Part shown: positions 27,921 to 37,134 of the stretch, piece after piece
Layout: each line of letters begins with the position of its first letter
How positions within the stretch are numbered: position 1 is the stretch's first letter
Source of the DNA: Acidimicrobiales bacterium
GTDB lineage: Bacteria; Actinomycetota; Acidimicrobiia; Acidimicrobiales; Aldehydirespiratoraceae
NCBI GenBank assembly: GCA_022425325.1
Contig: JAKMFW010000082.1
Coordinates: 1-64,000, forward strand
Reading direction: 5' to 3'
Length of the DNA: 64,000 nt
The notes under the pieces: model-generated
What the model saw: only the letters and a program-made list of their open reading frames with translations
What the model was told of the DNA's origin: nothing
Database searches by the model: none
Program-made: the position numbers and the translations under genes

Positions 27921-27941
27921 GCCGCGACGCTAGCGGCGCAA

Positions 27942-28775
27942 CTATTCCGGAACGGTGAACGCGTAACCGACGACACGAGGACCACCGTGGGTGCCGACCA
28001 CCGGCCCGATGACCTCGGTGCGAGCATTGCTGACGTCGGCGACCTCGCTGATGAGCGCAACGAAGTCGTCGATATCGGGCGCTTCGCCGTGCATGATCGC
28101 CAGATTCTCGATCTCGCCGAACTCCGCAAGCTTGTCGCGTAACCAGATCATCGACTTCTTGCGGGTGCGCTGTTTGCCGGCTTCCTCCACCTCACCGGTG
28201 GAGATGTCGATGAGCGGTTTGATCGAGAGCATTGAGCCGAGCAGCGCCTGGGCGCCGCCGATGCGACCGCCCTTCTGAAGATTCTCGAGGGTGTCGAGTG
28301 CGCCGAAGACATGGGTGCGGGCCGACATCGACTCAGCGATAGCCACGACCTCGTCGGCCGACGCACCGTTTTTGGCGGCCTCGGCGGCTGCGATCACGAT
28401 CGAGCCCAGACCGACGGTGATCGATGTGGAGTCGACGATGCGAATGTCGGCATCCATCGAATCGGCAGCGGTGATCGCCGACTGCATCGTGGCCGACAGG
28501 GCGGCGCTGATGTTGATGCACACAATGGCGGTGGCACCGGCGTCGAGATGACGCTGGAACGATTCAGCGAACCGGCCGGGTGCCGGTGCGGCCGTTTCCG
28601 GAAGTGTGTCGGAGCTGGCAAGAAGCTCGTAGAACCGGTCGACCGACAACTGTTCTCGGTCGGTGTATTCGTCGTCGCCAAAGCGGATCGACAAAGGCAC
28701 CACCTCGATGTTGAGGTTGGCGACCTCATCGCCACGGAGGTCGCAGGACGAGTCGGTGACGATGCGAACGGTCAC
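27942..28775 (-). CDS. DegV family protein (fatty-acid binding)
   Basis: MTVRIVTDSSCDLRGDEV...LENLQKGGRIGGAQALLGSMLSIKPLI...GPVVGTHGGPRVVGYAF. Confidence 0.93.
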   Translation of the reverse strand: MTVRIVTDSSCDLRGDEVANLNIEVVPLSIRFGDDEYTDREQLSVDRFYELLASSDTLPETAAPAPGRFAESFQRHLDAGATAIVCINISAALSATMQSAITAADSMDADIRIVDSTSITVGLGSIVIAAAEAAKNGASADEVVAIAESMSARTHVFGALDTLENLQKGGRIGGAQALLGSMLSIKPLIDISTGEVEEAGKQRTRKKSMIWLRDKLAEFGEIENLAIMHGEAPDIDDFVALISEVADVSNARTEVIGPVVGTHGGPRVVGYAFTVPE

Positions 28776-30748
28776 GATGTGGATTCCTCGTTGACAGAGA
28801 CGGCAGGGTTCCCGTCGTCAGCCGACGGGGTGGACGACACGGTAGCAGCGCGCCGGGATCGGCGGACACGGATGATCGTGCGGAGCCACCAGGTCAGCAG
28901 GACCGCAAGTGACACTAGTGACACCATCAAGCCGAGACCGGAGATCGCCGTCGAGCGCACGTTGACCGAACCATCAGTGAGGTCAAGGTGTCCGTCGGGC
29001 GAGGTAACGGTGATGAAAATGCGAGCGTCACCCGACGTGACGGTCTCAATCGGGATTGAGAGCTCATTCAGGCCCGGCTCGAGGGTGATCCGAAGCTCTT
29101 CGCCATCAGGGAAGCGCAACTTCTCGCTCGTCGTCTTGACGGTGACGTTCATCGCAAGGTTCGCGCCGTTGTGGATTGCGACCGGAAGAGCGGCTGTCTT
29201 CGACGCCAACGTGATTCGACCGGAGTCGATCAACTCCACCTGGGCAGTGACATCGGCAACGACATCGAAGATCACGTCGGCGAAGATCCGGCGGGAATCC
29301 GTATCAAGTTCGTCCGACATTGCCGCAGTGAGAATGTCGCGCAGCGGTGCCAGTAGCCCTTCGGCGGGGGCCAGCATGAACGCGTAGGAGTCGAGCACGG
29401 CCTCGGCCATCCGCAGCCGAAGATCGCTCGCGGCGAGTTCGGTGCTGCTTGGCGGTGTCGCCAGCAACTCAACACGGAGCACCGAGCCGGCGTCATCGCG
29501 GGCTGAGGGGCGCGCGAGGAGATCGTCAACCGAGGTCAGGCCCAGGCGGTCGGTGGTCTCGAAGAGATCGATCAGCAAGACGAGCGGTACCCGGTCGACG
29601 GTCGAGAGATCGAGCAGAATGCCGCGATCAGTGCCCACGGTCTTGGCCTCGAACAGCAACTCGGTGAAGCGGTGTTGGGCGATCAACTCGGGATCTTCAC
29701 CGATGAGGCTGGCTTCGAAGGCACGGTCGACGACGAGGACGGGCACGGTGATGCCGTTGGCGTCGAGGACCTCGATCGGACGCCGATCGGCTTGTGTCAG
29801 AGCGACGTCGTCGATTTGGCTGGGTTCAACGACGCCGCCGGTCAACCCAACCGACCGAAGGAAGGCGACGGTGTCGGCGGTTGTGTCGGCGTCGATGCGG
29901 GCGATCGGCATGGGCGCACGACCGAGCAGCTTCTCGGTCACCTCCCGGCCTTGGGCGAAGAGCCGGATGAGTCGTTCGGTTTCGCCGGTGAGCCGCCAAG
30001 CCTCTTCGTCAATCGATACCCAAGGCGAGAGTGGAATGAGATGACCGTCGAGAAGTCGGCGGATCCGGTCAAGCGCGCGTTGGCCCCCGTCCGTTGTGGG
30101 GTCAGCAAGCGCAGTGAGCGTTTCCGGAGCAAACGAGATGAGCACCGGCGCTGGCGCGTTGTTCACGGCATCAGCGACCCGATCGACCGCATCTGCAGGA
30201 TCAAGTTCGATGGAGTCGGCACGCCGAGCAAGCGGCGACTGGGCGTCGGCCACGAAGCCGAGGTCGATCCGGGCGGACAGCGCGGTGTCTTCGGCGATGA
30301 CGAAGGTGACGAGCGTGTCGAGGATGGCTTGGTCCTCGTCTGTGAGATCGATTCGAACCGGAATGGCCCCCGGCGAGCGTCGGAACATCTCGCCGACCTC
30401 GTCGTCGGGCAAGGTGATCATGAACAGATCACCCGACCCGACTGCGATCTCGCTCAGGTCTTCGATGACAAAGTTTGCGATTTCCGGGTTCTCCGTCGGC
30501 GGGTTTGTGATCGTGTCGAGAATGCGCTCGGGCTCGTTGATCGGCCGAAAAACCCGAATCTGCATGTGTCTTCCCGGCTGCAGGTTCGGCAACCGGACGG
30601 TGAGCGACACCTCGGCCTCGCTGACAAAGGTGGTCTGGGACACGAGGTCGATGCGGTCAGGTCCACGCTGGGCGCTGGCGGCTCCGCTCGTGACGCCGAA
30701 CGCAACGGCGACGACCGCCACGAGCAGGAGCGTGAAGCGACGGATCAC
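28772..30748 (-). CDS. secreted/membrane protein, Rv3909/DUF6049-like
   Basis: Signal peptide VIRRFTLLLVAVVAVAFGVTSGAASA, long extracellular region, C-terminal TM GLGLMVSLVSLAVLLTWWLRTIIRVRR; syntenic position near sigma and pcnA. GTG start. Confidence 0.6.
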   Translation of the reverse strand: MIRRFTLLLVAVVAVAFGVTSGAASAQRGPDRIDLVSQTTFVSEAEVSLTVRLPNLQPGRHMQIRVFRPINEPERILDTITNPPTENPEIANFVIEDLSEIAVGSGDLFMITLPDDEVGEMFRRSPGAIPVRIDLTDEDQAILDTLVTFVIAEDTALSARIDLGFVADAQSPLARRADSIELDPADAVDRVADAVNNAPAPVLISFAPETLTALADPTTDGGQRALDRIRRLLDGHLIPLSPWVSIDEEAWRLTGETERLIRLFAQGREVTEKLLGRAPMPIARIDADTTADTVAFLRSVGLTGGVVEPSQIDDVALTQADRRPIEVLDANGITVPVLVVDRAFEASLIGEDPELIAQHRFTELLFEAKTVGTDRGILLDLSTVDRVPLVLLIDLFETTDRLGLTSVDDLLARPSARDDAGSVLRVELLATPPSSTELAASDLRLRMAEAVLDSYAFMLAPAEGLLAPLRDILTAAMSDELDTDSRRIFADVIFDVVADVTAQVELIDSGRITLASKTAALPVAIHNGANLAMNVTVKTTSEKLRFPDGEELRITLEPGLNELSIPIETVTSGDARIFITVTSPDGHLDLTDGSVNVRSTAISGLGLMVSLVSLAVLLTWWLRTIIRVRRSRRAATVSSTPSADDGNPAVSVNEESTS

Positions 30749-31449
30749 AGGTCTCGCCGAAGGACGATCAGTTGATGCGCAGCCGGCACAAAGCCGAGCC
30801 TCGTATAGAGCGAAAGCGCCGCGGCATTGGCCTCTTGGGTGTTGACCCAACAGGTGGTGACGTCGCGGCGGCGGAGCCAGTGGAGCGCGTCCGCAACGAG
30901 GTCAATCCCGAGTCCGAGCCCCTGCCGGTCGGGGTGCACGGCCAAGCGCTGGAGGTAGCCCTGGGTGCCGGCCCGGCCGGTGACTGCGTAACCAACGACG
31001 TCGGGGTCACGAACGACACGAAGACGGGTGACGGGCGTGGCGTTGATCGCTTCATACAGCCCGTCGCGGTCGAGTTGCCAGAACGCCTCGAAGGTCTGCC
31101 GGTCGACGTCAAGGATCGCATCAATGTCGCGGCGATGACCTCGGCGGAGCCCTCGGGCCCGGCGCGGGCGTTCGGGCAGCGGACCTCGCAGGTCATGGCT
31201 CAAGAGATGCAGGGCTTCGTGTTCGGTGAAGCCATCGGCAGCGAGCATGTCGCGCTCGGATGGGCCGACGGCGGCGGTGACGACGGAGCGGAAGCCGTCC
31301 GCTCGGAGATGCGCCCGGATGCGTTGGAGGGTCGAGGGGGTGAGCGTCGAGGCACCCGAGAGCGGCACGAGATAGGCGAGGTCGTCACTTCCTCGCCAGC
31401 TCCCGGCCCGGACTCGGGCCGAGTCGACGGTCAATGCATTCATCCCCAT
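30745..31449 (-). CDS. GNAT family N-acetyltransferase
   Basis: YLQRLAVHPDRQGLGLGIDLVADALHWLRRRDVTTCWVNTQEANAAALSLYTRLGF. Confidence 0.85.
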   Translation of the reverse strand: MGMNALTVDSARVRAGSWRGSDDLAYLVPLSGASTLTPSTLQRIRAHLRADGFRSVVTAAVGPSERDMLAADGFTEHEALHLLSHDLRGPLPERPRRARGLRRGHRRDIDAILDVDRQTFEAFWQLDRDGLYEAINATPVTRLRVVRDPDVVGYAVTGRAGTQGYLQRLAVHPDRQGLGLGIDLVADALHWLRRRDVTTCWVNTQEANAAALSLYTRLGFVPAAHQLIVLRRDL

Positions 31450-31497
31450 GCCGGAAGCAACGATACGCCGTCAGGTCCGAGGGGTACGCTCGGCAGG

Positions 31498-32502
31498 GTG
31501 CTGTTGCTGGTGAGTGACGAGCGGTGCCTCGAGCACACGGCAGGGACGTCTCACCCCGAACGTCCCGATCGGCTGCGTGCGGCGATGGCCGGCGTCGCCG
31601 AATCGGGGGTCGTTGATGCGGTCGCCGCCCGGCTGCCGCGCCTCGTGACCGACGACGAGATCTGTCTCGTCCACGACCGTGCGCTCCTCGATCAGGTCGT
31701 CGCCGTCGACGCCGACGGCGGGGGTCGACTCGACCCGGACACGGTGATGAGCGCCGGGAGTCTGCTCGCCGCCCGTCTGGCCGCTGGGTCGGTGCTCACG
31801 GCGGTCGAGGGTTTGCAGGAATCCGAGCAGTACCGCAGCGCGTTCTGTGTCGTTCGCCCACCGGGCCACCATGCGACCCCCACCGATTCGATGGGGTTCT
31901 GTCTTTTCAACTCGGTCGCGATCGCCGCTGCGACACTCACTGACGCTGGTGAGCGGGTGGCGATCGTCGACATCGACGCGCATCACGGCAACGGCACGCA
32001 GGACATCTTCTACAACGATCCGCGGGTGTTGTTCGCGTCGATCCACCAGTCGCCCCTCTACCCCGGCACAGGAATGCTCGACGAGCGGGGGAGTGGTGTC
32101 GCGGTCGGCACCACGATCAATGTGCCGCTCCCGCCCGGCGCGACGGGCGATATCGCCCGGGCCGCGGTCGACGACATCATCATCCCGGCCATCGAAGCCC
32201 ACAGGGCATCGTGGCTGCTCATCTCCGCCGGCTTTGACGGCCACCGGGCCGACCCGATCACCGAACTTGGCTATTCGTCGGCCGACATGGCCGACCTGGT
32301 CGGGGCACTCGCCGCCACGGTTGCGCCGGGCCGAGTCATCACCGTGCTCGAAGGTGGGTACGACCTCGACGCCGTCCGTGATTCGTCTGCGGCGGTCACG
32401 GCGCAACTCGTCGGCGAACGCATCCGGCCCGAACCGCCCACGAGCGGCGGGCCCGGCATTGAGGTTGTCCGTGCCGCCCGCGACCTGCATCGCAACCCGT
32501 GA
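31498..32502 (+). CDS. histone deacetylase family protein (AcuC/HDAC-like)
   Basis: RPPGHHATPTDSMGFCLFNSVAIAA, VDIDAHHGNGTQDIFY, SAGFDGHRADP, LEGGYDL; GTG start. Confidence 0.9.
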   Translation: MLLLVSDERCLEHTAGTSHPERPDRLRAAMAGVAESGVVDAVAARLPRLVTDDEICLVHDRALLDQVVAVDADGGGRLDPDTVMSAGSLLAARLAAGSVLTAVEGLQESEQYRSAFCVVRPPGHHATPTDSMGFCLFNSVAIAAATLTDAGERVAIVDIDAHHGNGTQDIFYNDPRVLFASIHQSPLYPGTGMLDERGSGVAVGTTINVPLPPGATGDIARAAVDDIIIPAIEAHRASWLLISAGFDGHRADPITELGYSSADMADLVGALAATVAPGRVITVLEGGYDLDAVRDSSAAVTAQLVGERIRPEPPTSGGPGIEVVRAARDLHRNP

Positions 32503-32512
32503 GGCTGGAGCC

Positions 32513-33793
32513 ATGAATTCCGTGCCGGGGTCCGCAGTCGCCACCGCCCGAGCGGTCGTGGCACCGCTCGCCACCGCCTTCTCCGAGGCGGGGTATCGGC
32601 TCTACCTCGTCGGTGGGCTCGTCCGCGACGACCTCCTCGGCCGCGTGCGCGACGACGTCGACTACGACCTCACCACCGATGCCCGTCCCGAGACCATCAA
32701 GAGGCTCGTCGATCCGTTCGCCGATGCGGTGTGGACCGCGGGTGAGCGATTCGGCACGATCGCCTGCCGCATCGACGGGGTCGTGTACGAGATCACGACC
32801 CACCGAGCCGATGCGTACGACGAGTCGTCGCGCAAGCCGATCGTCGAGTTCGGCGACAATGTCCACGACGATCTCGCTCGGCGCGACTTCACCGTCAATG
32901 CCATTGCGATCGATCTCGCCGACGGCTCACTCGTCGACCCGTTTGGGGGCGGTGCCGATCTCGATGCCGGCCGGTTGCGTACCCCCCTCGATCCCGAGAT
33001 CTCGTTCTCCGATGATCCGTTGCGGATGCTTCGAGCGGCGCGCTTCATCGCCACCCTCGATCTCACACCTGAACCCGCACTCGTCGCGGCCGTGAGCGCC
33101 ATGCGCGAACGCATGGCGATCGTGTCGGTCGAGCGCGTGCGAGACGAACTGCAGAAGATGCTCCTGCTGCCGGATCCTCGTCCGGGCTTCGTGTTCCTGT
33201 CGTCCACCGGCCTGTTGAGCGATGTGCTTCCGGCGATCGCAGCGCAGGGATTCGACGCGGATCGCGTCGCCGCTCGAACGGTCGCCGTCGCCCCCGAACC
33301 GGTCGACCGCTGGGCGGCCCTGCTGCTCGACGCACCGACTGCCGATCGTGAGGGCGAACTCCGTCGCCTGAAGCCCAGCGGGGAACTCGCCCGGTCGGTG
33401 GCGTGGCTCACCGATGCCGCATCATGGCTCGAGGCGGGCGCGGTGCCGACGACACCGGAGGCGCTGCGGCGGGCGGCGGCAGCGGCCCCGGACGGTCTCA
33501 CCCTCGAGGCGCGTCTGTCGTTCGTGACGGCCCTGCGGGCCGGCGTCGACACGACCGATCTCGAGACGGCGATGGCCGAACTCAGCCGGTTGCGTCAGAC
33601 GGAACCCGATCTCGACAAACCGGTCGCACCGCTGTCGGGCACCGAGGTCGCTGCGGTGCTCGACATCGAGTTCGGACCAGTGATCGGGCAGGCCCACGCC
33701 GCGCTTCTCGAGCACCGGTTCGTGCACGGCCCCCTGCAGCGTGACGAGGCGATCGATGTCGTGCAGCGGTGGTGGGCCGAGACGTCGGCCTGA
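32513..33793 (+). CDS. CCA tRNA nucleotidyltransferase / PcnA-like
   Basis: LYLVGGLVRDDLLGRVRDDVDYDLTTDARPE, RRDFTVNAIAIDLADGSLVDPFGGGADLDAGRLRT, FSDDPLRMLRAARF. Confidence 0.93.
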   Translation: MNSVPGSAVATARAVVAPLATAFSEAGYRLYLVGGLVRDDLLGRVRDDVDYDLTTDARPETIKRLVDPFADAVWTAGERFGTIACRIDGVVYEITTHRADAYDESSRKPIVEFGDNVHDDLARRDFTVNAIAIDLADGSLVDPFGGGADLDAGRLRTPLDPEISFSDDPLRMLRAARFIATLDLTPEPALVAAVSAMRERMAIVSVERVRDELQKMLLLPDPRPGFVFLSSTGLLSDVLPAIAAQGFDADRVAARTVAVAPEPVDRWAALLLDAPTADREGELRRLKPSGELARSVAWLTDAASWLEAGAVPTTPEALRRAAAAAPDGLTLEARLSFVTALRAGVDTTDLETAMAELSRLRQTEPDLDKPVAPLSGTEVAAVLDIEFGPVIGQAHAALLEHRFVHGPLQRDEAIDVVQRWWAETSA

Positions 33794-34432
33794 TCAGGCG
33801 CCGAGTCGCCGGGCTCGGGCGAGCAACGTGACCGGTGTAGGGCCGCCATGGTGACGTTCGAGGAGTACGTCGACGGCGAAGTTCGTGCGGGTGAAGGCGG
33901 TGACGAGATCCTCGGCGGTGTGCACGTGGCGTTCGCCGATCGGATCGTCGGTCGTCCACGACTGCACCACACGGGTCGGATCGTCGGGATCAGCGGTCAG
34001 GAGGGCCGGGTGGGGGAGCGAGACGACGACATGTCCGCCAGCACGAACGCACCGGTGGACCTGGCGGAAGACTCGATCGAGATCCTCGACGAGGCTCAAT
34101 GCCCACACCGACACGGCGAGATCGATCTGATCGGCTCGAACGAAGGCAAGCTCGGCCGGTCCGGCCTCGTGAAATTCGATCGCAACGTCGTGTTCGGCCG
34201 CCAGGGCGCGAGCCGCGGCAACTTGCTCGGGGTCGCTGTCGGTCGCGATCACGCGGGCGCCGCGGCGAGCGAGCCCGACGGCCGTGTGGCCCGCACCGCA
34301 GCCGAGGTCGAGGACCTTGCGGCGGCGAGTGTCGCCGATCACGCGGCGGTCGATGTCGTCGACGAGTCCGGGGCCGAATTCGACATAGTCGAGTGGACGT
34401 CGGCTCGGTGTCCGCGGGTCGTAGCTCGACAT
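33794..34432 (-). CDS. class I SAM-dependent methyltransferase
   Basis: KVLDLGCGAGHTAVGLARRGARVIATDSDPEQV. Confidence 0.85.
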   Translation of the reverse strand: MSSYDPRTPSRRPLDYVEFGPGLVDDIDRRVIGDTRRRKVLDLGCGAGHTAVGLARRGARVIATDSDPEQVAAARALAAEHDVAIEFHEAGPAELAFVRADQIDLAVSVWALSLVEDLDRVFRQVHRCVRAGGHVVVSLPHPALLTADPDDPTRVVQSWTTDDPIGERHVHTAEDLVTAFTRTNFAVDVLLERHHGGPTPVTLLARARRLGA

Positions 34433-34490
34433 GGCCGACACGGTAGGCCGCAGCGACAGGGGGAGCGGGGGAGGGGTACCCTCGCCAGGC

Positions 34491-34883
34491 ATGACGGCGC
34501 GAACCAAGCTGGGCCTCCAGCACGTCGCCACCTCCGGCGGGATCGACTACCGGTTGGCGCGCGAGGCGACACTGGCGGCGTTCCGCGACGGTGATCTGAG
34601 CCGAGAACAGCTCTGCGATGCGCAACGCGAACTCGTCCGCAATGCGGAGTTCTGCGGCACACCCGCCAGCCGAGACTGTCCGATGTGCGAGCAGCCGACC
34701 CTCGTCGAGGTCACCTATGTCTTCGGACCTCGGTTACCCAAGCACGGACGCTGCGTCACGTCGGACCGTGAGATGGATCGGATTGCGAGCCGCAAGTCGG
34801 TCAGCACGGGCTATGTCGTCGAGGTCTGCCCGGCCTGTCGGTGGAATCACCTCACCGAGAGCCGCGCCATCGGGGGCACCTGA
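34491..34883 (+). CDS. DUF5318-like protein with two CxxC-type motifs
   Basis: DYRLAREATLAAFRDGDLSREQLCDAQRELVRNAEFCGTPASRDCPMCEQPTLVEVTYVFG...VEVCPACRWNHL. Confidence 0.75.
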   Translation: MTARTKLGLQHVATSGGIDYRLAREATLAAFRDGDLSREQLCDAQRELVRNAEFCGTPASRDCPMCEQPTLVEVTYVFGPRLPKHGRCVTSDREMDRIASRKSVSTGYVVEVCPACRWNHLTESRAIGGT

Positions 34884-34981
34884 GTTCGCGCCGCAGCCCC
34901 TTGTGTCGGGGACTGCGGGGTCGGTATCGTGATGTTGTCGCCGGCAGCCGAAGGGCGCTGGACGAGTCAAAGGAGTCAGTC

Positions 34982-35833
34982 ATGGGCCTCTCTGCCCCTG
35001 CAATCGCTTCGCGCAAGGTGCGTGATGGTGGTGAGCCGCTCGTGATGGTCACGGCGTACGACGCACCTGGTGCTCGCATCGCGAGCGAGGCCGGTGCCGA
35101 CCTCATTCTCGTCGGCGACTCCGTCGCCATGGTCGTGCTCGGGTACGACGACACCTTGCAGGTGACGGTCGACGACATGGTGCACCACACGGCGGCGGTC
35201 GCCCGGGCCAAGCCCGACTGCCACATCGTCGCCGACCTGCCCTGGATGAGCTACCACGTCTCGCCGGAGGAGACGGTGCGCAATGCCGCTCGGCTGATGC
35301 GGGCCGGTGCGCACTCGGTGAAGCTCGAGGGCGGACGCAAGCGACTCCCGATGATCGAGAAGATCATCGACGCCGAGATCCCGGTGATGGGCCATATCGG
35401 TCTCACTCCCCAGTCGATCCACACGATGGGTGGTTTCAAGGTGCAGGGCACCGAGCCCGAGCACGCCCGCAAGCTCGTTCAGGCCGCCAAGTCGCTCGAA
35501 CACGCCGGCTGTTTTTCGGTCGTGCTGGAGGGTGTCCCGGTGCGAGTGGCCGAAATGGTCACAGAGGCAATCACGATCCCGACCATCGGCATCGGGGCCG
35601 GGATGCACACCGATGGGCAGGTGCTCGTCTATCACGACCTGCTCGGCATCGAAGATCGTTTCGTGCCGAAGTTCGTCCGCCGCTACGCCGACCTCAAGGG
35701 CCAGTCGGTCGAGGCGATGACGGCGTTCGCCGATGATGTGCGTTCGGGTGCGTTCCCGAACCACGAGGAGAGCTACCACATGGCCACGTCCGAAGCCGAG
35801 GAACTCGCCGGCCTGTGCGGCTCGCAGGGGTAG
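34982..35833 (+). CDS. panB: 3-methyl-2-oxobutanoate hydroxymethyltransferase
   Basis: VMVTAYDAPGARIASEAGADLILVGDSVAMVVLGYDDTLQVTVDDMVHHTAAVARA. Confidence 0.96.
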   Translation: MGLSAPAIASRKVRDGGEPLVMVTAYDAPGARIASEAGADLILVGDSVAMVVLGYDDTLQVTVDDMVHHTAAVARAKPDCHIVADLPWMSYHVSPEETVRNAARLMRAGAHSVKLEGGRKRLPMIEKIIDAEIPVMGHIGLTPQSIHTMGGFKVQGTEPEHARKLVQAAKSLEHAGCFSVVLEGVPVRVAEMVTEAITIPTIGIGAGMHTDGQVLVYHDLLGIEDRFVPKFVRRYADLKGQSVEAMTAFADDVRSGAFPNHEESYHMATSEAEELAGLCGSQG

Positions 35834-35878
35834 GCAGTCCGGGCGGGTACGAGATCCCGCAGCCTCACCCCATCGGCA

Positions 35879-37093
35879 TCACCGCAGACGCAGGAGTTCG
35901 GTGATCAGCTGATCGATCTCGTCCTCGGTGTTGTAGTAGTGCACCGACGCTCGAATCATCGGAGGAAGGTCGCGTGTGCGGGTGTCGATGAGGGCACTCG
36001 CAGGCGGAACGATCGAGACATTGATGCCTGCGTCGCGCAGCGCAGCGTGCACGGCGGCGAGGTCGGCTCCGTCGAGGGAGAACGTGACGATCCCGCACCG
36101 CTCCCGACCAAGATCGCGCACCGTGGCCTGCGCAACGTCGTCGGTGAGGCGCCCGCGAAGTGTCTCGGCAAGACCCTGAACCCGAGCAGCGATGGCGTCG
36201 AGCCCATGATCGAGCGCCTCCTGGACGGCGTGCCCAAGGCCGAGCAGTGCCGCATGGTTGCGCTCCCACTGCTCGAACCGCCGGGCCGTCGGATCGATCT
36301 CGTAGTGATCCGGCTCCAGCCACTCGGCCGTCGAGTGGTCGAGCATGATCGGCTCGATCGACGGCAGGATCGACGATCGAACATAGAGGAAGCCGGTGCC
36401 CCGCGGCCCCCGGAGGAACTTGCGACCGGCGGCGGTGAGGGCATCACAGCCCAACTCGTCGACATCGAGGGGGATCTGACCGGCGGACTGGCAGGCATCG
36501 AGGAGGTAGGTGATCCCGTACTCGCGGGCGATCGCACCGACACCGGCGGCAGGATTGATCAGGCCGCCGTTGGTGGGGATGTGGTTGAGCGCGATCAGCG
36601 TGACGGGGCCGACGTCGGTTCGTCGGATGGTGGCCTCGAGTGCGTCGAGATCAAGTTCTCCGTGGTCGTTGGAGGGAACGACCTCGACCTCGATGCCGAA
36701 CCGCCGGCCGAGGTGGAGGTAGGCGACGAAATTCGCGCCGTACTCGGTCTCGGTCGTGAGGATGCGATCACCGGGATTGGGCGCATGGGCCGGTGAGATC
36801 GCCCACGAGTAGAGAAAGAGATCGAAGGCTGCGGTGTTGTTGACCGTGAGTGCGATCTCGTCACCGCTGGGGTCGGCCCCGATCAGACGGGCGATCGTCG
36901 GGCGGATCTCGTCGATACGGGCCTGTTCGTGCGTGTACGCCTCGTAACCCCCGATCCGCGCCTCGAGTTGCAGATAGTCGATCTGGGTGGTGAGGACGGC
37001 GTGCGTCGGCAGTGCTGCGCCGGCGTTGTTGAGGTGGATCAGATCCTGACAGCCCGGTGTCGCAGCTCGTGCTGCGGTGACGTCGATCGGCAT
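35879..37093 (-). CDS. aminotransferase class V family protein
   Basis: IHLNNAGAALP, LLDACQSAGQIPLDVDELGCDALTAAGRKFLRGPRGTGFLYVR (PLP lysine). Confidence 0.88.
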   Translation of the reverse strand: MPIDVTAARAATPGCQDLIHLNNAGAALPTHAVLTTQIDYLQLEARIGGYEAYTHEQARIDEIRPTIARLIGADPSGDEIALTVNNTAAFDLFLYSWAISPAHAPNPGDRILTTETEYGANFVAYLHLGRRFGIEVEVVPSNDHGELDLDALEATIRRTDVGPVTLIALNHIPTNGGLINPAAGVGAIAREYGITYLLDACQSAGQIPLDVDELGCDALTAAGRKFLRGPRGTGFLYVRSSILPSIEPIMLDHSTAEWLEPDHYEIDPTARRFEQWERNHAALLGLGHAVQEALDHGLDAIAARVQGLAETLRGRLTDDVAQATVRDLGRERCGIVTFSLDGADLAAVHAALRDAGINVSIVPPASALIDTRTRDLPPMIRASVHYYNTEDEIDQLITELLRLR

Positions 37094-37134
37094 CACGCGA
37101 CCGTATCTCCCCCGATCCGGCATGCTGGGCGTCT

